Of a stretch of 64,000 nt of DNA, positions 8,085 to 15,874 are shown piece after piece (within the stretch, counting starts at the first letter, position 1; every line of letters begins with the position of its first letter). The stretch is from the NCBI GenBank assembly GCA_017428245.1, contig JAFRRF010000011.1:1-64000 (forward strand), written 5' to 3'. The notes beneath the pieces were generated by a model that was not told the origin of the DNA, did no database searches, and was given only the letters and a program-made list of their open reading frames with translations. The translations under genes were made by a program, and so were the position numbers. Origin of the DNA: Bacteroidales bacterium. GTDB lineage: Bacteria > Bacteroidota > Bacteroidia > Bacteroidales > UBA932.

Positions 8085-8591
8085 ATGAGTGAAGACACGC
8101 TCCACTGGTATGTGCTCCGGATGACCCACGGTCGTGAACTGCTGGTCCGCGACCGTCTCCGGACGCTGGGCGTGGAGCATTTCATTCCTACCCAGAAAAC
8201 ACGGGGCTACCGGGGCCGTACCGTGGAAAAACCGCTTGTCAACTGTCTGGGCTTTGTGCGTACCACAAAAAAAGACGCCCTCGACTTGATTCATTTACGC
8301 GGTGTTCGGGCCGACTACCTGCTTGACCGCGCCACGCACCGGATGATGGTAGTGCCCGACCGCGAAATGGACGACTTCAGGCGGGTGTTCGACCTGTCTG
8401 TCGAGGACGTGGATTTCGAACGGCCTCTCGAGCCGGGCGCCCGCGTCCGCGTTGTTAAAGGACCGCTTATGGGCATCGAGGGCCAAGTACTGGGCATTGA
8501 CGGAAAATGGTATGTAGCCGTGTCCCTGCTGGGCATGTTCTATGCCCGCGCCAGAGTGCCTCAAGCGTGGTTGGAACTCGTAGAGAGTTAA
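8085..8591 (+). CDS. UpxY-type NusG paralogue, capsule antiterminator
   Basis: A 168-residue NusG-like protein. The N-terminal NGN domain spans about 6-110 (HWYVLRMTHGRE, FIPTQ) and a C-terminal KOW domain about 115-160 (PLEPGARVRVVKGPLMGIEG). Proteins of this kind in Bacteroides (UpxY) bind RNA polymerase near the start of one capsule operon and prevent premature termination in it. Unusually, it is not the first gene of a capsule operon here: it follows the initiating sugar transferase and faces away from the 38-gene operon at 11659-50342. It probably acts on that operon, which lacks gaps and would need processive transcription; this link is inference. Confidence 0.85.
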   Translation: MSEDTLHWYVLRMTHGRELLVRDRLRTLGVEHFIPTQKTRGYRGRTVEKPLVNCLGFVRTTKKDALDLIHLRGVRADYLLDRATHRMMVVPDREMDDFRRVFDLSVEDVDFERPLEPGARVRVVKGPLMGIEGQVLGIDGKWYVAVSLLGMFYARARVPQAWLELVES

Positions 8592-8616
8592 TTATTTGTA
8601 AAAAAAAACGTTTTTT

Positions 8617-8648
8617 TTTGGCAGGCTCATAAAAGTGACTTACATTTG
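8617..8648 (+). promoter_or_regulatory. Outward promoter of tiny gene B-lipoprotein B (TTTG-N20-TACATTTG)
   Basis: TTTG at 8617-8620 and TACATTTG at 8641-8648 are separated by exactly 20 bases, a near-perfect Bacteroides promoter. Transcription would start near 8655, so the palindromic repeat at 8660-8676 would be at the very 5' end of the mRNA. No equivalent is found in front of the paralogous left operon. Confidence 0.8.
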
Positions 8649-8662
8649 TGGGTTGAATTATC

Positions 8663-8676
8663 TCTTACCAAGAGAT
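8663..8676 (-). repeat. Right 14-bp inverted repeat of putative invertible segment
   Basis: TCTTACCAAGAGAT, the exact reverse complement of 5678-5691. It forms part of a perfect 7-3-7 palindrome at 8660-8676 (ATCTCTT, ACC, AAGAGAT). It lies between the outward promoter and tiny gene B. It could be a recombinase crossover site, an operator, or an RNA hairpin in the leader. Confidence 0.7.
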
Positions 8677-8708
8677 TTAATTTGAAATATTAAGTATAAA
8701 AAAATAAA

Positions 8709-8891
8709 ATGAACACGAAGTGCTACAAGGTGTATGAGTCCCCGGCCATTCTGCGCGAGGTGGCTCTTGCCCCCAAAAAGGCCCTCCTCGACGGATCGGT
8801 CGTCGACACGATGAACATCACCGCGACGGGTCAGGAAGTTCCGGATGACGTCGATTTCACCGGTTCCGGTTTTAATCACAATTGGCAATAA
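8709..8891 (+). CDS. Tiny peptide B of the KxYxxP...LLxGS family
   Basis: A 60-residue peptide, paralogue of the one at 5464-5640: both start MNTKC, share SPAILR, 'PKKALLDGS', 'TGQE' and the end GFNHNWQ. The second half is acidic (DDVDF). It has no signal peptide or transmembrane segment. Its stop codon overlaps the start of lipoprotein B (TAATG at 8889-8893), so translation of the two is coupled. The strict pairing with a large exported lipoprotein suggests a role in that protein's expression or assembly, or a co-produced secreted peptide; neither can be shown here. Confidence 0.75.
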   Translation: MNTKCYKVYESPAILREVALAPKKALLDGSVVDTMNITATGQEVPDDVDFTGSGFNHNWQ

Positions 8892-11587
8892 TGAAGACAA
8901 TGAAGACGATGAAGACTTTTATTCGCATTGCATTGGGTTTGTCCGTCATCCTTGCCGTGATGACCAGTTGCGAGGACAACCTGGAATTTTCCCGCAAGGT
9001 AAGATTCAGCGCGGCCGGCGGTTACCAGAACGGCCCGAAGACGAAGACTGCATACAGTGACAAGGAATACACGGAAGGCACCAAGACCTACGAGCGTATC
9101 GACTGGGTCGAGGGTGACCTGCTCAAGATCGTGAGCGACGTGGCCACCACGGCGACGGGCGAATCTTACGCGGACTACGAGGTCGTGGGCGTGAGCGGCA
9201 CTACCAGCCGCATCAGCAACGCCGAGGTTGAGAATGCCGACGACAACGGCCTGAACTGGGGCCCCGGCACGAACACCTTCTACGCGCTTTACCCTTCGCC
9301 GTCGACCACGGGCACGGGTATGCAGACGGGGGTCGATATCTCGACCACGGCCACCGGTGCCACGTTCACCGGCGTGATTCCGAGAAATCAGAACGTGACA
9401 CTTCGCGACACAGTGTACCAGCCCGTCATGAACTACGCCTATATGTGGGCGGCTACCTCAACCACGGCGACGGGCAGCGTGGACTTGGCCTTCAAGCCGG
9501 CTATGACGGCGCTGGAGTTCACGATCTGCAATCCCGAGAGCACGTTAATGAAAGTCACGCACCTGAGACTCCGTGCCTTGAATAACGGTACGGCCCTTAC
9601 CGGCACGTTCACGGGTACCATCAACAAGGCGACCCTTGCCTGTGAGTATACCTGCCCGACGGGGACAAGCAATAACCGTTATATCGACATCGATTTCAGC
9701 CCGGCGTTGGAGATTCCCGGCGGAGAGTCCAAGTCGGTGACGGCCCTGGCGCTTCCGCAGGACCTGACCGGCCTGACGGTTGTCCTGACGCTCGATGGCG
9801 GTGAGACCCGTACGCTGGAACTCAAGAACTCCTCCGGAGAGTGGTACACGTTTGGCGCTACGAAGAAGTACCATATCATACTCGGCGTCCCGATGAGTTA
9901 CGATTATACGTTCACGGTGACCTGGCGCGTGCCGGCCAATTTACCTGTTGACGCATACAACGGCGCCAATAACGACTATACCGTGACCAGCTATCGGACA
10001 CTCAGAGGTTCCACGGTCAAACAAGGTGTGGCCTGGCATGCGGAGTTCCGCGAAAGAACATATAACGCCACTACTTCGACGTGGGGCTCTTGGACCGATT
10101 GGTCGACGACCCGGCCCGACTGGCTGTATTACTTTACCGATTCACAAACCGGTTCTGAAGCCGGAACGGGTGCAAAGAATTACCGCGCCAAGACCAATGC
10201 CATCACCGGTCACAACACCAATACCGACGAACTGAGAGGCAGGACGCCGCTGGGTACGCAAAGCAGTCCGTATAATCTGGCGACGAACGGAGGTAGCACT
10301 TCCGAGACTACGGCCAACTGCTATATCGTGAGTGCACCGGGCTGGTATATGCTGCCGCTGGTGTATGGCAATGCCCGGAAGAACGGCAACAATAACACAG
10401 ATGCATACAATCCGTCGAGTCTGACGGCGGGTACTGGCGTCTTGAAGCCGTTCAAAAAACACGATAACAATAATATTACCAGTCCCAATATTTCCGGTAC
10501 GAGCAGTGCAGGTCTGGTTTGGCAGGATGCCCACAATCTGGTGACCAACATCAGTGTGTACAATACCAGTTACATCCGCTTCTATGTCGATCCGGAGATG
10601 ATTACTCAGGGTAACGCGGTAATTGCCGCCAAAAACAGTTCCGGCACCATTCTCTGGAGCTGGCACATCTGGGTGACTAACCAGACGATGACGACCCACT
10701 CCCGTTGGGGTTACAATTTCATGCCGGTCAACCTGGGCTGGTGCGACGGCGGCTCGATTATCTATGGGCGGCGCGAATTCGAAGTGCGCTTCGTTCAGGA
10801 CGGATCCAATATCACAAGGGGAGAATTCACCACTTACCAGAACCAGAACGGCAGCAGCACGACGCTTCTTGGCAATTGTACGTATTACCAGTGGGGACGC
10901 AAGGACCCGATGGTTCCGGCAAAGGGAACATCCGACAATGTGAACGACAACAAGACAATCTATCTGGCTTCTGGAGAATCGACGAATACAATTCAGATCG
11001 CAAAGATTAACGAGTTTACCCCTACGATTGGATGGTCGATCCAAAACCCTGACCGTTTGCTCCTGGCTGACTCCCATGGTACTGATTACGAATACGATGA
11101 CTGGCTCAGGACCAATCATTACAACAATCTCTGGAACACCAAGTCGGCGGAAACTGGAAGTAACGTTACCGCTAAGGGCAAAACCGTGTACGATCCCTGC
11201 CCTCCGGGATATCTCGTACCGCCGGCTGGAGGAATTCCGAAAGATACCGACACCGGATATAGCCTTGGAACATACAATGCGACCAACAACTGGTATACGG
11301 CAAGTGGTATGAACTGGCCGGTCGTCGGTTGTCGACTGCTGCTGACCAGAGTGGTCAATCCTTCTACTCCAGATGTCAACGAGGGCGGCCAGAAGATTAC
11401 CGGTTATGGCAACTATTCCGGCGGTTATGGTAAGTTGTTGCTCTCAACTCCTTGGACCGATATTACGGAGGTCAATATACTTTGGGCTCCTCCCGCTTCG
11501 ACGATGACCGGTTATCTTAACAAAGCGAAACTGTATGGCGGCAACGGTAAGGCGTCCGCTTCGCCGGTCCGCTGCGTCGCGGAGTAA
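8891..11587 (+). CDS. Large fimbrillin-like surface lipoprotein B
   Basis: An 898-residue lipoprotein, paralogous to lipoprotein A. The ATG at 8891 overlaps the upstream stop; two further in-frame ATGs (8900, 8909) are possible because the start repeats Met-Lys-Thr. The signal peptide ends with lipobox AVMTSC at Cys27, followed by acidic residues EDN as in lipoprotein export signals of Bacteroidota. Residues about 30-340 form the fimbrillin-like domain (TKTAYSD, 'DWVEGDLLKI', 'FYALYPSP'). The C-terminal part has YYQWGRKDPM and VYDPCPPGY. It is likely exposed on the outer membrane. A bidirectional terminator follows at 11608. It is the only gene pair driven by the outward promoter in this orientation. 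Confidence 0.85.
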   Translation: MKTMKTMKTFIRIALGLSVILAVMTSCEDNLEFSRKVRFSAAGGYQNGPKTKTAYSDKEYTEGTKTYERIDWVEGDLLKIVSDVATTATGESYADYEVVGVSGTTSRISNAEVENADDNGLNWGPGTNTFYALYPSPSTTGTGMQTGVDISTTATGATFTGVIPRNQNVTLRDTVYQPVMNYAYMWAATSTTATGSVDLAFKPAMTALEFTICNPESTLMKVTHLRLRALNNGTALTGTFTGTINKATLACEYTCPTGTSNNRYIDIDFSPALEIPGGESKSVTALALPQDLTGLTVVLTLDGGETRTLELKNSSGEWYTFGATKKYHIILGVPMSYDYTFTVTWRVPANLPVDAYNGANNDYTVTSYRTLRGSTVKQGVAWHAEFRERTYNATTSTWGSWTDWSTTRPDWLYYFTDSQTGSEAGTGAKNYRAKTNAITGHNTNTDELRGRTPLGTQSSPYNLATNGGSTSETTANCYIVSAPGWYMLPLVYGNARKNGNNNTDAYNPSSLTAGTGVLKPFKKHDNNNITSPNISGTSSAGLVWQDAHNLVTNISVYNTSYIRFYVDPEMITQGNAVIAAKNSSGTILWSWHIWVTNQTMTTHSRWGYNFMPVNLGWCDGGSIIYGRREFEVRFVQDGSNITRGEFTTYQNQNGSSTTLLGNCTYYQWGRKDPMVPAKGTSDNVNDNKTIYLASGESTNTIQIAKINEFTPTIGWSIQNPDRLLLADSHGTDYEYDDWLRTNHYNNLWNTKSAETGSNVTAKGKTVYDPCPPGYLVPPAGGIPKDTDTGYSLGTYNATNNWYTASGMNWPVVGCRLLLTRVVNPSTPDVNEGGQKITGYGNYSGGYGKLLLSTPWTDITEVNILWAPPASTMTGYLNKAKLYGGNGKASASPVRCVAE

Positions 11588-11600
11588 TCAACTCTTCGTA

Positions 11601-11647
11601 AACAACAAAGGCCCGCTTCCGAAAAGGAGGCGGGCCTTGTTGTTTTA
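11601..11647. terminator. Bidirectional terminator between lipoprotein B and capsule operon
   Basis: A 9-bp GC-rich stem (11608-11616 with 11630-11638, AAGGCCCGC and complement) is followed by T-rich bases on both strands. It ends lipoprotein B on the plus strand and the 38-gene capsule operon, whose last stop is at 11659, on the minus strand. Confidence 0.85.
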
Positions 11648-11658
11648 TTATGCTTCGA

Positions 11659-12060
11659 TTATTTTTTGAAGGCGAAGAAGCGTTGGCCGAGATAGTTGAG
11701 GCCGACGAATAGGACCATTCCCAAGGCCATCGAGACGTTCTCCTGGATGCTCACGCTATAGCCGGAGAGCAGGTGCCGCATCACGGGCTTGGCGATGCCG
11801 TAGGCCAGCAGGTAGCAGACGAGGATGTTGACGGTGAACCGGAAGATGGACCGGAAGTCAGTCTTCCCGTAGCGGAACGTGAAACTCTTGTTGAGGAAGT
11901 AACTCAGGATGCTCCCGAAGAAATAGTTCGAGGCCGACGAGAGCCAGTAACTCAAATGGAACACATTGTAGAACACGAACATGATGGCCGTGCCGAACAG
12001 CGTGTTCACGATTCCGACAAGGATAAAACGATAGACAGTTGGGTCGCCGGGAAGTCGCAT
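11659..12060 (-). CDS. GtrA-family membrane protein
   Basis: A 133-residue protein with four predicted membrane helices, matching the usual size of the GtrA/DPMS-like family (PF04138). Visible family features are the N-terminal RFILVGIVNTLFG helix and NKSFTFR between helices two and three. GtrA proteins are thought to help flip or use lipid-linked sugars together with GtrB-type transferases. One such transferase is at 37619-38563 in the same operon. This is the last gene of the capsule operon, 10 nt after the nucleotidyltransferase gene. Confidence 0.85.
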   Translation of the reverse strand: MRLPGDPTVYRFILVGIVNTLFGTAIMFVFYNVFHLSYWLSSASNYFFGSILSYFLNKSFTFRYGKTDFRSIFRFTVNILVCYLLAYGIAKPVMRHLLSGYSVSIQENVSMALGMVLFVGLNYLGQRFFAFKK

Positions 12061-12070
12061 GACAGGCAGG

Positions 12071-13093
12071 CTATTTCCGGCGGAGATTGCCGCAGGTGAG
12101 GGTCAGGATTGTGGCGAAGGTTTCGCGGGGTGCGTAGTGGAGGGAGAAAGGGATGCGGTGCAGGAAACGGCCGAAAGTATGCCGCTTGCGACGCCGGGTG
12201 TCGGACTGGAGAGCTTCCTTCCTTCCTGCGGCGAAATGGCCGAAATTGCCGCCTTCCAACACAATGTCAAGTAACGGCGCGGAGGAAACCCGCTGGTCGG
12301 CCAGCGGAGAATCGGTCAGGTCGAGATAATCTTCCAGGAACGAAAATAGCAGCCGGTTCCAGCGGAGTGTGCCGGTACGGCGAAAGAGGTCCTGCCACTG
12401 GGTCGGCGTTGCCTTTTCTTTGCACGCCTGCCAGGCCATCGCTATGTCGCAGAGCTGCCGGATGCCTATGCCGGTGCCGATGGCGTGCTTGAGGATGTGC
12501 GCCGAGAGCATCAGGACGGTCGCCTCCGGTGTGCCGATAGCCGGGAGTTTTTCAGCCGCACAATGCAGGTCGAAGTAGCGGTCGTGCAGGTCGATGTCCT
12601 CGCCGTCGCGTCTGAGGTGTACCGATCTGTCGGAGGTCCGTTCACAACCCGGGAGGTTGCACGCTTTCCGGAAGTCTTCCGGCGGGAAATACAGGTCGAT
12701 GTCACCAGAATTCCGCAGTTCCGGATAGGCGTAGAATGCAGCGACCGTTGCCCCCTTCATCAATACGGGGTGCAGGCCGAGGCTGGTAAACTCGTCCATC
12801 ATTTTGTCCACGAGCTCCGCTTTGTAACGGTTTTCCCGTTCGATACCGCCGGCAAAGGCCATCAGGTTCAGCACCGTATCACCCGGAAGGGAGAAGTCTG
12901 CGGGCAGATGCGTTACGGCCCGATAGATCAGGCCCACGACCGTTTGCTGCCGGGCCAGTTCCAACAAAGAACTCCAGGACGCTTCGTCGAGCGCAGCCAC
13001 GACAGGCCATTCTTTCTGTAAGAGGGGCCGTTCGTAGAGCCCGCTGCGAAGCAATGCGAAAAAAGAAACGGACAATGGGTCGGAAAACGTCAT
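12071..13093 (-). CDS. Nucleotidyltransferase-family protein (NTP_transf_5 type)
   Basis: A 340-residue protein resembling the uncharacterised nucleotidyltransferase family PF14907, common in Bacteroidota polysaccharide loci. The core 'VLMKGATVAAFYAYPELRNS' stretch followed by GDIDLYF holds the Asp-x-Asp expected to bind metal. The N-terminal 100 residues are helical and the C-terminus is basic. The substrate is unknown. It overlaps the HAD gene by 4 nt and precedes gtrA by 10 nt. Its role in capsule synthesis is not established; it may be a passenger of the operon end. Confidence 0.75.
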   Translation of the reverse strand: MTFSDPLSVSFFALLRSGLYERPLLQKEWPVVAALDEASWSSLLELARQQTVVGLIYRAVTHLPADFSLPGDTVLNLMAFAGGIERENRYKAELVDKMMDEFTSLGLHPVLMKGATVAAFYAYPELRNSGDIDLYFPPEDFRKACNLPGCERTSDRSVHLRRDGEDIDLHDRYFDLHCAAEKLPAIGTPEATVLMLSAHILKHAIGTGIGIRQLCDIAMAWQACKEKATPTQWQDLFRRTGTLRWNRLLFSFLEDYLDLTDSPLADQRVSSAPLLDIVLEGGNFGHFAAGRKEALQSDTRRRKRHTFGRFLHRIPFSLHYAPRETFATILTLTCGNLRRK

Positions 13094-13494
13094 CTGCGAA
13101 AAAGGGATTTCAGGCCGCGTTTGCGGTGCGACTTATGCTTCTTCGCCCGGATACCGGTGATAATCTCGTGGATGGTTCCCCAGTCGGGTAGTCCGCCGAC
13201 GTTGCGATCGTCTATATAAACGTCAGCAACGACTTTGCAGGAACCTCCCGCCCGGTTGGTAAACAGGGAACCGGGCGGGTAGTTGCTGTTGACCGCATAA
13301 AACTCCAGGCCGCGGTCACGGCAGAATTTCAGTGCCTCCTCGAGCAACTCCCCGTCGCGGGAGGTCCACAGGATCAGTCTGTGGCCCTCCTCCGCAAGGG
13401 TGCGAAGCGTCTCGATGGCAAAAGGAATCTCCTTGCCAATGTCCGGGAACTTATGCTCGACGATCGTTCCGTCAAAATCAACAGCAATGGTCAT
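13090..13494 (-). CDS. Small HAD-type hydrolase (BT0820-like)
   Basis: A 134-residue hydrolase with the HAD motif I at the very N-terminus (AVDFDGT, Asp6 and Asp8), motif II Thr/Ser in LILWTSRDG, a Lys in 'GSCKVVADVYIDDRN' and an Asp-Asp motif there. Length and motifs match a small Bacteroidales family with no cap domain, like the structurally solved BT0820 of B. thetaiotaomicron. It probably removes phosphate from a small substrate. It starts 3 nt after wzc, so it is co-transcribed with capsule export. The basic tail (KKHKSHRKRGLK) is unusual. Substrate unknown. Confidence 0.78.
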   Translation of the reverse strand: MTIAVDFDGTIVEHKFPDIGKEIPFAIETLRTLAEEGHRLILWTSRDGELLEEALKFCRDRGLEFYAVNSNYPPGSLFTNRAGGSCKVVADVYIDDRNVGGLPDWGTIHEIITGIRAKKHKSHRKRGLKSLFRR

Positions 13495-13497
13495 CGG

Positions 13498-15867
13498 CTA
13501 TTCGTCCTTTTTCTTTCTCTTAAAGAGGCTTTTCGTGTCCTCCCCGTAGCCATAGCCATAACCATACCCGTAGCCATAGCCGTAACCGTAGCCATAACCG
13601 TAGAGGCCCTTGTACTCCGTTCCGTTAAGTACGATGCACGGGTTGTTGAGCTTCCGCTTTTCATAAAGTTCTTCCAGGGCAGGAAGGTTACGCTTGTCGA
13701 TCTGGCCGCTGCGGATCACGAAGAGGTTCATATCCACCAGACGCTGGATGACCAGCATGTCGGCCACGGCGCTATAAGGAACACCGTCGAACAGGATGTA
13801 GTCATATTGGCGACGCAGGTCGCTGATTAACAGATCGAAACGTTGACGTGCCAGTAGCTCGGTCGGGTTCGGCGGAGTGTGGCCTGCCGGGATGAAGTCC
13901 ACACCGTCGATGATATCTTTCTGGGTGACTTGATCGACGGAGAGGGTATCGTCATAAATGAAATTACTCAAGCCAGCGGTATTGTGCTTCAGTTTATAGT
14001 ATCCCGACAAGGTTCGTTTGCGCAGGTCGAGATCGAGCAGAATAACTTTCTTTTTAGCGTCAGCCAGACAGGCGGCGAGATTGGTGGTCACGAAGGTTTT
14101 GCCGGCCGATGCGTTGAACGACGTAGTGGCGATCACCGCGTTGGTGCAACCTTCCGGTTTCATGAACTCCAGGTTGGTCGCCATCAGACGCAAAGACTCA
14201 GTAAAACTCTTGTTCGTCGTAAGGGTATAGGCCGGTTTCTGAAGTTCGGATTTTTCACTTTTTTTCAGTTTCGCCTTGGGCAGTTCGGCCAGGAAGGGAA
14301 CGGCACAGTTCGCGTCTTCGAGATCTTTCCGTGTGCGGATCTTCGTATCAACGAACAACTTGGCGATAAGAATCAAGGCAGGAATCAGCAGACCAATCAG
14401 GAAAGCCGTCAAAAGAGATTTGTTGCGTGAAGGATAAATCGGGGCCGATGAGGCGACAGCGGTGTCAATCATGCGGGCATTGTTGTCGACCATCGCCTGC
14501 GTCAGGGCATTTTCCTCACGTTTGTTAAGGAGGTAAATATATAGTTCTTCCTTGATTTTCTGCTGCCTTTCAATCGACAGGAGCTGGCGGGCTTTGCTCG
14601 GCATCGCCGTGAACTTTCGGAGTGATTCCCGCTCCAGGGAGCCCAGATCGCTGCGGCGCACGTTGAGTGAGGTAATCAGGTTGTTGATTGAACCCAGGAT
14701 ATTCTGTCGCAGAGGAAGGAGTGTGGCTTCCACCTGCTTGACGGCCGGGCTCTCTGCGCTGGAAGCTTCGAGCAGACGCTCCCGCTGCATAATCAAGTTA
14801 TTGTATTGGGAAATCTCATTACTGATTTTAGCGTCTTCCAGGCCGGTGTTGACAGGGATGGTCTCGTACGACTGGAAGGAGTTGGTAATGTGATCCCGCA
14901 GATACTCGGCCAGTTTGAGCTGGGTTTCGACCTTTACGATTTCGGCGTTGTATCCTTTGTTTTCGCTCAGATACTGGCTGGTAGCCTGATCCACATCCAT
15001 AATCCGCTCAGCGGTCTTGAACCGGGCAATCTGGTCTTCCACACCGCCCAATTCTTCCTGGATGATGAGCAGACGCTCGTTGATGAACTGGGCCGTGTTG
15101 ATGGCAATGCGGTTCTTGTCGCGGATGGCGTCTTCGTTGTATTTCTCAATCAGCATATTGAGCACATCGCAGGCTCGTAGGGCTGAATAGTCCTGCAGTG
15201 AGAGGTTCAGAATAGTGCCGTTAGACTGTTTGATTTGCAGGCGCGAAAGGAACCCAGCTGCTGCACTGGCCACGGGGTGCTTGGTGATGGTAACAGTTTT
15301 TTCTGCCCCCTCACGATTAAAGGAGGCACCAGGAGTGAAAACGACATTCGTCCCATAAAGGGCCACTGTATCGCCGAGTGCAATCTTGGCTTCGCGTCCG
15401 TCTGATAGTTTCACCCGAATCGTATTATCGTCAAGTTTCGTTGCTGTCAGGCTGAAAGACTCCGGCGTGTCTTCGTCCCGCAAAAGATGCAACTGGACCG
15501 GTGCAGACCGATAGAGTTCTACATTGCGCAGCTTGATGGGAATGGTGTAGTCAATATCCGCATCGGTGGCAGTAACCACTTGCGCCATCAGCTGTTTTGA
15601 CCGCAGCTGGAGGATCTCGTTGGTCATGTCGACCCGGTTGATCTGATTACTGTAGGTACTTAGACTGGCTGTCGTACGGGCGTTGCTGGGGTCTTTGATG
15701 ATGACGGTGGCGTCGCTGCGATAGATGAAAGGAGTCTTGGCGTAGCGCCAATAGGCGTAACCACAACAAAGCAGGATGCACAGTGCGAACCAGTACCAAT
15801 GATTCAATAAGTAGAAAAACAGGTCGACCAGATTGATGCTGGAATTGTTGTTGTTTTTGTTGTCCAT
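13498..15867 (-). CDS. wzc: Wzc-type polysaccharide co-polymerase/tyrosine kinase with Gly-Tyr repeat tail
   Basis: A 789-residue inner-membrane protein that controls capsule chain length and export with Wza. The start at 15867 (MDNKNNNN) follows wza by 7 nt; a longer reading frame upstream lacks support. A membrane helix at about 22-42, a Wzz domain and coiled-coil periplasmic region to about 490, a second helix near 495-515, then a BY-kinase domain. Walker A is SFNASAGKTF near residue 585, Walker A' is VILLDLDLRKR and the next is ILFDGVPYS. The C-terminus carries nine to ten consecutive Gly-Tyr pairs and a basic end (KRKKKDE). Tyrosine clusters are the autophosphorylation site in this family; a strict dipeptide repeat is unusual. 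Confidence 0.93.
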   Translation of the reverse strand: MDNKNNNNSSINLVDLFFYLLNHWYWFALCILLCCGYAYWRYAKTPFIYRSDATVIIKDPSNARTTASLSTYSNQINRVDMTNEILQLRSKQLMAQVVTATDADIDYTIPIKLRNVELYRSAPVQLHLLRDEDTPESFSLTATKLDDNTIRVKLSDGREAKIALGDTVALYGTNVVFTPGASFNREGAEKTVTITKHPVASAAAGFLSRLQIKQSNGTILNLSLQDYSALRACDVLNMLIEKYNEDAIRDKNRIAINTAQFINERLLIIQEELGGVEDQIARFKTAERIMDVDQATSQYLSENKGYNAEIVKVETQLKLAEYLRDHITNSFQSYETIPVNTGLEDAKISNEISQYNNLIMQRERLLEASSAESPAVKQVEATLLPLRQNILGSINNLITSLNVRRSDLGSLERESLRKFTAMPSKARQLLSIERQQKIKEELYIYLLNKREENALTQAMVDNNARMIDTAVASSAPIYPSRNKSLLTAFLIGLLIPALILIAKLFVDTKIRTRKDLEDANCAVPFLAELPKAKLKKSEKSELQKPAYTLTTNKSFTESLRLMATNLEFMKPEGCTNAVIATTSFNASAGKTFVTTNLAACLADAKKKVILLDLDLRKRTLSGYYKLKHNTAGLSNFIYDDTLSVDQVTQKDIIDGVDFIPAGHTPPNPTELLARQRFDLLISDLRRQYDYILFDGVPYSAVADMLVIQRLVDMNLFVIRSGQIDKRNLPALEELYEKRKLNNPCIVLNGTEYKGLYGYGYGYGYGYGYGYGYGYGEDTKSLFKRKKKDE
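13545..13603 (-). repeat. Degenerate hexanucleotide repeat coding (Gly-Tyr)n
   Basis: Tandem six-base units (CGTAGC, CATAGC, CATAAC and similar on the plus strand) code alternating Gly and Tyr at the Wzc C-terminus. Codons vary between units (GGC/GGT/GGG, TAC/TAT), so the repeat is kept at protein level rather than being a recent slippage product. Confidence 0.9.
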
Positions 15868-15874
15868 GGCAAAA

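Larger units (their letters stand above)
5678..8676. other. Putative invertible 3-kb segment (recombinase-sugar transferase-UpxY)
   Basis: The segment is bounded by exact 14-bp inverted repeats, encodes its own tyrosine recombinase close to the left repeat, and carries a TTTG-N20-TACATTTG promoter 15 bases inside the right repeat, pointing out toward tiny gene B and lipoprotein B. If inverted, that promoter would point at tiny gene A, lipoprotein A, tiny gene C and the CotH lipoprotein, which lack a recognisable promoter in the present orientation. This resembles Hin-type switches. It is inferred from layout only; the alternative is paralogous leader sequences. Confidence 0.4.

Noticed and set aside
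8641..8708. Riboswitch in the leader of tiny gene B
   Set aside because: The leader is only about 55 bases with one short hairpin and no recognised aptamer.
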